Source: Candidatus Omnitrophota bacterium
Lineage (GTDB): Bacteria > Omnitrophota > Koll11 > Duberdicusellales > 4484-171
Assembly (NCBI GenBank): GCA_030692055.1
Contig: JAUYCY010000009.1
Coordinates: forward strand, 1-25,811
Direction: 5' to 3'
Length of the DNA: 25,811 bases
Below the pieces are notes generated by a model that was not told where the DNA came from, made no database searches, and saw only the letters and a program-made list of their open reading frames with translations. This document shows, one piece after another, positions 22,997 through 25,811 of the stretch (position 1 is the stretch's first letter; each line of letters opens with the position of its first letter). A program made the position numbers and the translations under genes.

Positions 22997-23659
22997 ATGA
23001 GATGTAAAGGTTTCGTCGAACTCGATTTTGCAAAGCTTGATATTATAAGAGAAAAAAGAAGAGGCCTGCCTGAGATAATTTACGCTCCCGGAAAGACTAC
23101 CCAGCAATTAAAAAAGATTATTAATGAATTTAAAAAGCATACCGGCCGTGTTTTTATTTCCCGATTAGATTACAGAAGTTGCTTAATTCTAAAAGAAGAT
23201 TTTCCGTCTCTCACATATTTTAAAGCTGCACGCCTTGCCTTTCTTGGCAGCGCGGAAAAGAAAAAGAAGGGTTATTGCCTAATAATTACCGCAGGAACTT
23301 CTGATATAAATGTTGCCGAAGAAGCAGCGGTATTTTTGGAGCTAACCGGAAATAAAGTGGAAAGGATATACGATGTGGGCGTGGCTGGTATACATCGCCT
23401 AGAGCCGTTTAAAGGAAAAATTAGGAGGGCTAAAGTCATTATTGTGGTTGCCGGCATGGAGGCAGCGCTTTTAAGCATTGTTTCAGGCATAAGCCGTGCT
23501 CCGGCGATAGGGGTTCCCACGAGTGTTGGTTACGGCGCATCTTTTAAAGGTGTTGCCGCACTCCTAGCAATGCTTAACTGCTGTTCTCCCGGAACAGTCA
23601 CGGTAAACATAGATAATGGCTTAGGGGCAGGATATTTCGCGCACCTTATTAATAAGTAG
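22997..23659 (+). CDS. larB: Nickel-pincer cofactor synthesis carboxylase LarB
   Basis: ATG 22997 is preferred to the adjacent TTG 22994. The 220-aa protein shows the LarB N-terminus (LDIIREKRRGLPEIIYAPGK) and the PurE-like core: TAGTSDINVAEEAAVFLELTG, VVAGMEAALLSIVSG and PAIGVPTSVGYGASFKGVAA, ending in NIDNGLGAGYFAH. LarB carboxylates nicotinic acid adenine dinucleotide and removes AMP, the first step toward the nickel pincer nucleotide of lactate racemase and related enzymes. larC follows after a 228-bp repeat. LarE and a LarA-type enzyme are not in the window. Confidence 0.92.
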   Translation: MRCKGFVELDFAKLDIIREKRRGLPEIIYAPGKTTQQLKKIINEFKKHTGRVFISRLDYRSCLILKEDFPSLTYFKAARLAFLGSAEKKKKGYCLIITAGTSDINVAEEAAVFLELTGNKVERIYDVGVAGIHRLEPFKGKIRRAKVIIVVAGMEAALLSIVSGISRAPAIGVPTSVGYGASFKGVAALLAMLNCCSPGTVTVNIDNGLGAGYFAHLINK

Positions 23660-23887
23660 CACAGATAGGCACAGATGTTTTGTAAAATAACCAATAACCA
23701 AGATACAAGTTCCAAACAAATTCCAATATCCAATAACCAATCACCAAACAACTCTATCTATTTTCCGTTTGGTTATTGGAATTTGATTATTGATTATTGT
23801 TTGGTTATTGTATCTTGGAACTTGGTTATTTCTGGCAATCTGTGCTCATCCGCTTTCAAATCTGTGCTAATCTGTGTGGCATAAGCT
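23660..23887. repeat. Nested repeat element between larB and larC
   Basis: Outer CACAGAT words (23659-23676) face AATCTGTG words (23838-23878). Inside lies a second inverted repeat of about 145 bp. Its left arm (23686-23750: AATAACCAATAACC, AAGTTCCAA, CAATAACCAAT) is complementary, with rearranged blocks, to the right arm (23767-23830: TTTGGTTATTGGAA, TTGGTTATTGTATCTTGG). It looks like a small palindromic element inserted into another. Short frames across it are not genes. Confidence 0.8.
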
Positions 23888-24985
23888 ATGAGAAGCATAT
23901 ACTTTCACTTAGCCGGAGGAGCAGCGGGGGATATGTTACTATCTGCGTTGATAGGGTTAGGATGCCCTTTCTCTTATTTAAAAAAAGAGTTTAAAAAGCT
24001 CCGTCTAGGCTTTAGCATTCACTTAAAAAAAGTCAAAGTTGGGCATAAATCTTTCAATAAAATATTTTTTGAAGGACAGATCAATTTAAGCTATAGAGAA
24101 ATAATAAAAGTCATTGCCGCCTCAGGGCTGAATAGTAAGGTGAAAGATAAAAGTCTTCAAGCCTACGAGAGTATTTTTGACGTAGAGAAGAAAATACATA
24201 AGATAAAACAAAATAATTTCCATTTCCGTCATTTAGGCGAAATAGACGCTATTTTAGAAATTTGCGGATTTTTTATAGCATTAAAATATTTAAAAGTAGA
24301 TAAAATTTATGTTTCTTCTTTTCCTCTAGATTTACCGGCTCCCGCTACATTAGAGCTTCTTAAAGGAAAAAAAATCAAAGCAGTTAATTTTGGCTATGAA
24401 ACAATTACACCCACGGCCGCTGTACTTTTAAAAGATGCGATACAAACCGAAGATGTTTTTATTTTTAGTAAATCTAGTATTGCTTGCGGCGATTGCGGCG
24501 AAAAGGATTATCTTATTGCATATCTTATAGACCGTTCACCATCCACCATCAATCATCCACTAGCTATAGAGCAAGATAAAATAATTAAGCTCGAGGCAAA
24601 TATTGATGACATGAACCCGCAGATTTTTGAATCGCTCTTTGATTTTTTGTATAAAAACGGTGCAAAAGAAATTTATGTTGAACAAGTGATAATGAAAAAA
24701 TCAAGGCCGGCATTTGTTTTAAATGTTTTATGCTCACCTGTTGATTTTACAAAAGTGCGCGATATCGTTTTTTCTCATACTTCTACCTTTGGTATCCGCT
24801 ACCAAGAATATTTCCGTGACAAACTAAAATACAAATTCGTCTATAAAAATACAAAATTCGGCAAAGTTAAATTTAGAGTATCTGAACCGCCCTTTAAAAA
24901 AGAAACACCCGAATACCAAGATTGTTTAAGGCTCGCCAAAAAATTTAAAAAACCCATTTTAGAAATTTATCGTAATATCAAATAG
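23888..24985 (+). CDS. larC: Nickel-pincer cofactor nickel-insertase LarC
   Basis: The 365-aa protein starts IYFHLAGGAAGDMLLSALIG, the LarC N-terminus. It continues with FRHLGEIDAILEICG and TPTAAVLLK (the LarC1 part), then LEANIDDMNPQIFESLFDFL, VIMKKSRPAFVLNVLC and STFGIRYQEYFRD (the LarC2 part). LarC uses CTP to insert nickel into the pincer nucleotide. In some species LarC1 and LarC2 are joined by programmed frameshifting. Here both are in one frame. The protein is somewhat shorter than the usual 400 or so residues. The right arm of a repeat ends just before the ATG, and no Shine-Dalgarno is seen. Confidence 0.92.
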   Translation: MRSIYFHLAGGAAGDMLLSALIGLGCPFSYLKKEFKKLRLGFSIHLKKVKVGHKSFNKIFFEGQINLSYREIIKVIAASGLNSKVKDKSLQAYESIFDVEKKIHKIKQNNFHFRHLGEIDAILEICGFFIALKYLKVDKIYVSSFPLDLPAPATLELLKGKKIKAVNFGYETITPTAAVLLKDAIQTEDVFIFSKSSIACGDCGEKDYLIAYLIDRSPSTINHPLAIEQDKIIKLEANIDDMNPQIFESLFDFLYKNGAKEIYVEQVIMKKSRPAFVLNVLCSPVDFTKVRDIVFSHTSTFGIRYQEYFRDKLKYKFVYKNTKFGKVKFRVSEPPFKKETPEYQDCLRLAKKFKKPILEIYRNIK

Positions 24986-25031
24986 GTATTTTTGTTACAA
25001 CTTTAATTATAGATTTTTTATTTATCAATGA

Positions 25032-25037
25032 TATAAT
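25032..25037 (+). promoter_or_regulatory. TATAAT box before the broken tRNA
   Basis: A perfect TATAAT lies 12 nt before the first base of the tRNA-Met-like 5' half at 25049, the spacing expected for a tRNA promoter. The -35 region is poor (AT-rich, no TTGACA). The transcript could include both the broken tRNA and the intact tRNA-Met. Confidence 0.4.
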
Positions 25038-25060
25038 TTTACCCACTTGGCGGCGTAGCT

Positions 25061-25136
25061 TCCCGATGGAATAATCGGGACTAATTCGACTAAAGGTTTT
25101 TGCGCGCTTCGCTTCAAAAACCTAAGTCTCATTGAG
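25061..25136 (+). repeat. Two-hairpin tRNA-associated element, copy 1
   Basis: Hairpin 1 is TCCCGAT-GGAATA-ATCGGGA (25061-25080). The joiner CTAATTCGACTA follows (25081-25092). Hairpin 2 is AGGTTTTTG/CAAAAACCT with a 12-nt loop and an outer GACT/AGTC pair, and the end is AGTCTCATT (25125-25133) GAG. It splits the D-arm of the pseudo-tRNA between GTAGCT and CAG. Confidence 0.8.
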
Positions 25137-25150
25137 CAGGTTGGTAGAGC

Positions 25151-25238
25151 CCTTTACGAAACTGCGTTTCGCAAAGGATTAATTCGACTAGGTAATTTTT
25201 CTACGCTTGTTAGCTTGAAAAATTACAGTCTCATTATC
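25151..25238 (+). repeat. Two-hairpin tRNA-associated element, copy 2
   Basis: Hairpin 1 is CTTTACGAAAC-TGC-GTTTCGCAAAG with one mismatch (25152-25176). The joiner ATTAATTCGACTA follows (25178-25190). Hairpin 2 is TAATTTTTC/GAAAAATTA with the outer GACT/AGTC pair, and the end is AGTCTCATT (25227-25235) ATC. It sits between GAGC of the D-stem and the anticodon stem of the pseudo-tRNA. The stems differ in sequence from copy 1 but keep pairing. Confidence 0.8.
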
Positions 25239-25270
25239 AAACGGTTTGCCCCGTTAGAAATTTTGGAGCC

Positions 25271-25344
25271 GGCGGCGTAGCTCAGCTTGGTAGAGCAAAC
25301 GGCTCATACCCGTTGTGTCGGTGGTTCAAATCCACTCGCCGCCA
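25271..25344 (+). tRNA. tRNA-Met, anticodon CAT
   Basis: Acceptor GGCGGCG pairs with CGCCGCC, and the D-arm is GCTCAGCTTGGTAGAGC. The anticodon stem AACGG/CCGTT encloses CTCATAC (anticodon CAT). The T-arm is GGTGGTTCAAATCCACT, with discriminator A. CCA is not encoded. Position 1 pairs with 72 and the anticodon stem lacks the three G-C pairs of initiators, so this is an elongator tRNA-Met. A lysidine-modified tRNA-Ile(CAT) cannot be fully ruled out. The gene lies among its own fragments. Confidence 0.93.
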
Positions 25345-25475
25345 TGTCTTTATCTCAAGACAAAAGTATGTGAGTTAACAAAGCTTGTTGGTAAGGCGAG
25401 CCAATATTTGGATGTAATAATTGCCTTCGGCGCTTCGCCTGCGGCGAAGATTGCATACAAATCCACTCGCCGCCA
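25345..25475 (+). repeat. 131-bp unit ending in a second copy of the tRNA-Met 3' end
   Basis: The last 18 nt of tRNA-Met (CAAATCCACTCGCCGCCA, 25327-25344) recur at 25458-25475. The 113 bp between them start with a TGTCTT-TATCTC-AAGACA hairpin and end with a CTTCGGCG-type stem near 25425-25450. The copied part begins in the T-loop, as in the tRNA-Leu copies. It resembles an insertion flanked by attachment-site duplicates, but no recombinase gene is near. Confidence 0.8.
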
Positions 25476-25513
25476 CCTATCTTTATTTCTTCAAGTATTT
25501 CCTACTCAAAGTA

Positions 25514-25805
25514 AATCAACCAGTCTCTGCGGCAAGTGAGCGGAGTATGTTCTATACTAATATTATCACTGGTTCATTCATTGCCTTGGAATGAGGTCAA
25601 CTACGTTTACGATTTCGGCTTCATCCCCGTGGCAAGCCACGGGGTATTCGTCGAGAGAGAATCAACCAGTCTCCGCGGCAAGTGAGCGGAGTATGTTCTA
25701 TACTAATATTATCACTGGTTCATTCATTGCCTTGGAATGAGGTCAACTACGTTTACGATTTCGGCTTCATCCCCGTGGCAAGCCACGGGGTATTCGCCGA
25801 GAGAG
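25514..25805. repeat. Two-copy 146-bp tandem repeat at the window edge
   Basis: The unit AATCAACCAGTCTC... at 25514-25659 repeats at 25660-25805 with only a couple of changes (CTCTGCGG/CTCCGCGG, TTCGTCG/TTCGCCG). Each unit holds AACCAGT/ACTGGTT, CTCCGC/GCGGAG and CCCCGTGG-CAAG-CCACGGGG inverted repeats. The unit is too long and too structured for a CRISPR repeat, and there are no spacers. The last bases (AATAAA) may start a third copy. Confidence 0.9.
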
Positions 25806-25811
25806 AATAAA

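Larger units (their letters stand above)
25049..25255 (+). pseudogene. tRNA-Met 5' half interrupted by two hairpin elements
   Basis: Three blocks match the intact gene in order. GGCGGCGTAGCT (25049-25060) is identical to 25271-25282. CAGGTTGGTAGAGC (25137-25150) matches 25283-25296 with one change. AAACGG...CCCGTT (25239-25255) matches the anticodon arm (25297-25314) with a different loop, which no longer contains CAT. Joined, they give a continuous tRNA 5' half, broken only by inserts of 76 nt and 88 nt. After 25255 the similarity stops (no T-arm or acceptor 3' strand), so this is a truncated pseudogene. Confidence 0.8.

Noticed and set aside
25271..25344. Initiator tRNA-fMet
   Set aside because: Position 1 pairs with 72, and the anticodon stem lacks the three consecutive G-C pairs of initiators.
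25315..25539. 74-codon frame across tRNA-Met
   Set aside because: It starts inside the tRNA gene and runs through the duplicated 3' end. The translation has no protein features.
25514..25811. CRISPR array
   Set aside because: The repeat unit is 146 bp with no unique spacers and no cas genes.

Overview
The window looks like a piece of an AT-rich, uncultivated bacterial genome. My best guess is candidate phylum Omnitrophota. This rests on gene content (dnaG-rpoD, gatC/gatA/gatB, CtpA, TsaD, MgtC, bactofilin, LarB/LarC, FIST-kinase-regulator) and on the many GC-rich palindromes between genes. It is an inference, not something the sequence proves. Apart from one short cysteine-rich membrane protein of a style I associate with CPR/Patescibacteria, the genes read as ordinary chromosomal genes.

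Layout. (1) 255-3779, plus strand: a tight three-gene operon of a membrane-bound hexapeptide acyltransferase, an acyl-adenylating ligase and a radical SAM/SPASM protein, with overlapping ends. (2) 3780-5528: an accessory island around a tRNA-Leu(GAG) gene (minus strand). The tRNA 3' end is repeated twice downstream of it and its first 13 nt twice upstream, and a pilin-like small membrane protein gene sits between the 3' copies. (3) 5529-9047, minus strand: a sensory operon of FIST-domain protein, GAF/histidine kinase and REC-GGDEF response regulator, with a clear sigma70-type promoter at 9244-9272. (4) 9273-10124: about 850 bp without a gene, rich in hairpins, with an orphan rho-independent terminator at 9655-9682 and a promoter at 9832-9860. 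(5) 10125-24985, plus strand: NIF3-like protein, dnaG, rpoD, gatC, a frameshifted TPR protein, gatA, gatB, a CtpA-type protease, tsaD, mgtC, a bactofilin fused to a helix-turn-helix domain, a membrane-anchored helix-turn-helix protein, larB and larC. (6) 25032-25811: a tRNA-Met(CAT) gene preceded by a broken tRNA-Met 5' half, followed by a repeat of its own 3' end and then by a 146-bp tandem repeat at the window edge.

Most of the core genes serve information flow (primase, primary sigma factor, Glu/Asp-tRNA amidotransferase, t6A synthesis). They are separated by several families of inverted repeats that often begin at a stop codon and fill the space up to the next start codon.

The most interesting signal is a small element with two hairpins joined by the sequence ACTAATTCGACTA (or a close variant) and closed by AGTCTCATT. 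Three copies occur, all inside or directly beside tRNA-derived sequence. Two of them interrupt a tRNA-Met 5' half so exactly that removing both restores a continuous tRNA 5' half. The third abuts a tRNA-Leu 3' fragment that starts in the T-loop. Hairpin arms differ between copies while pairing is kept. I do not recognise this element.
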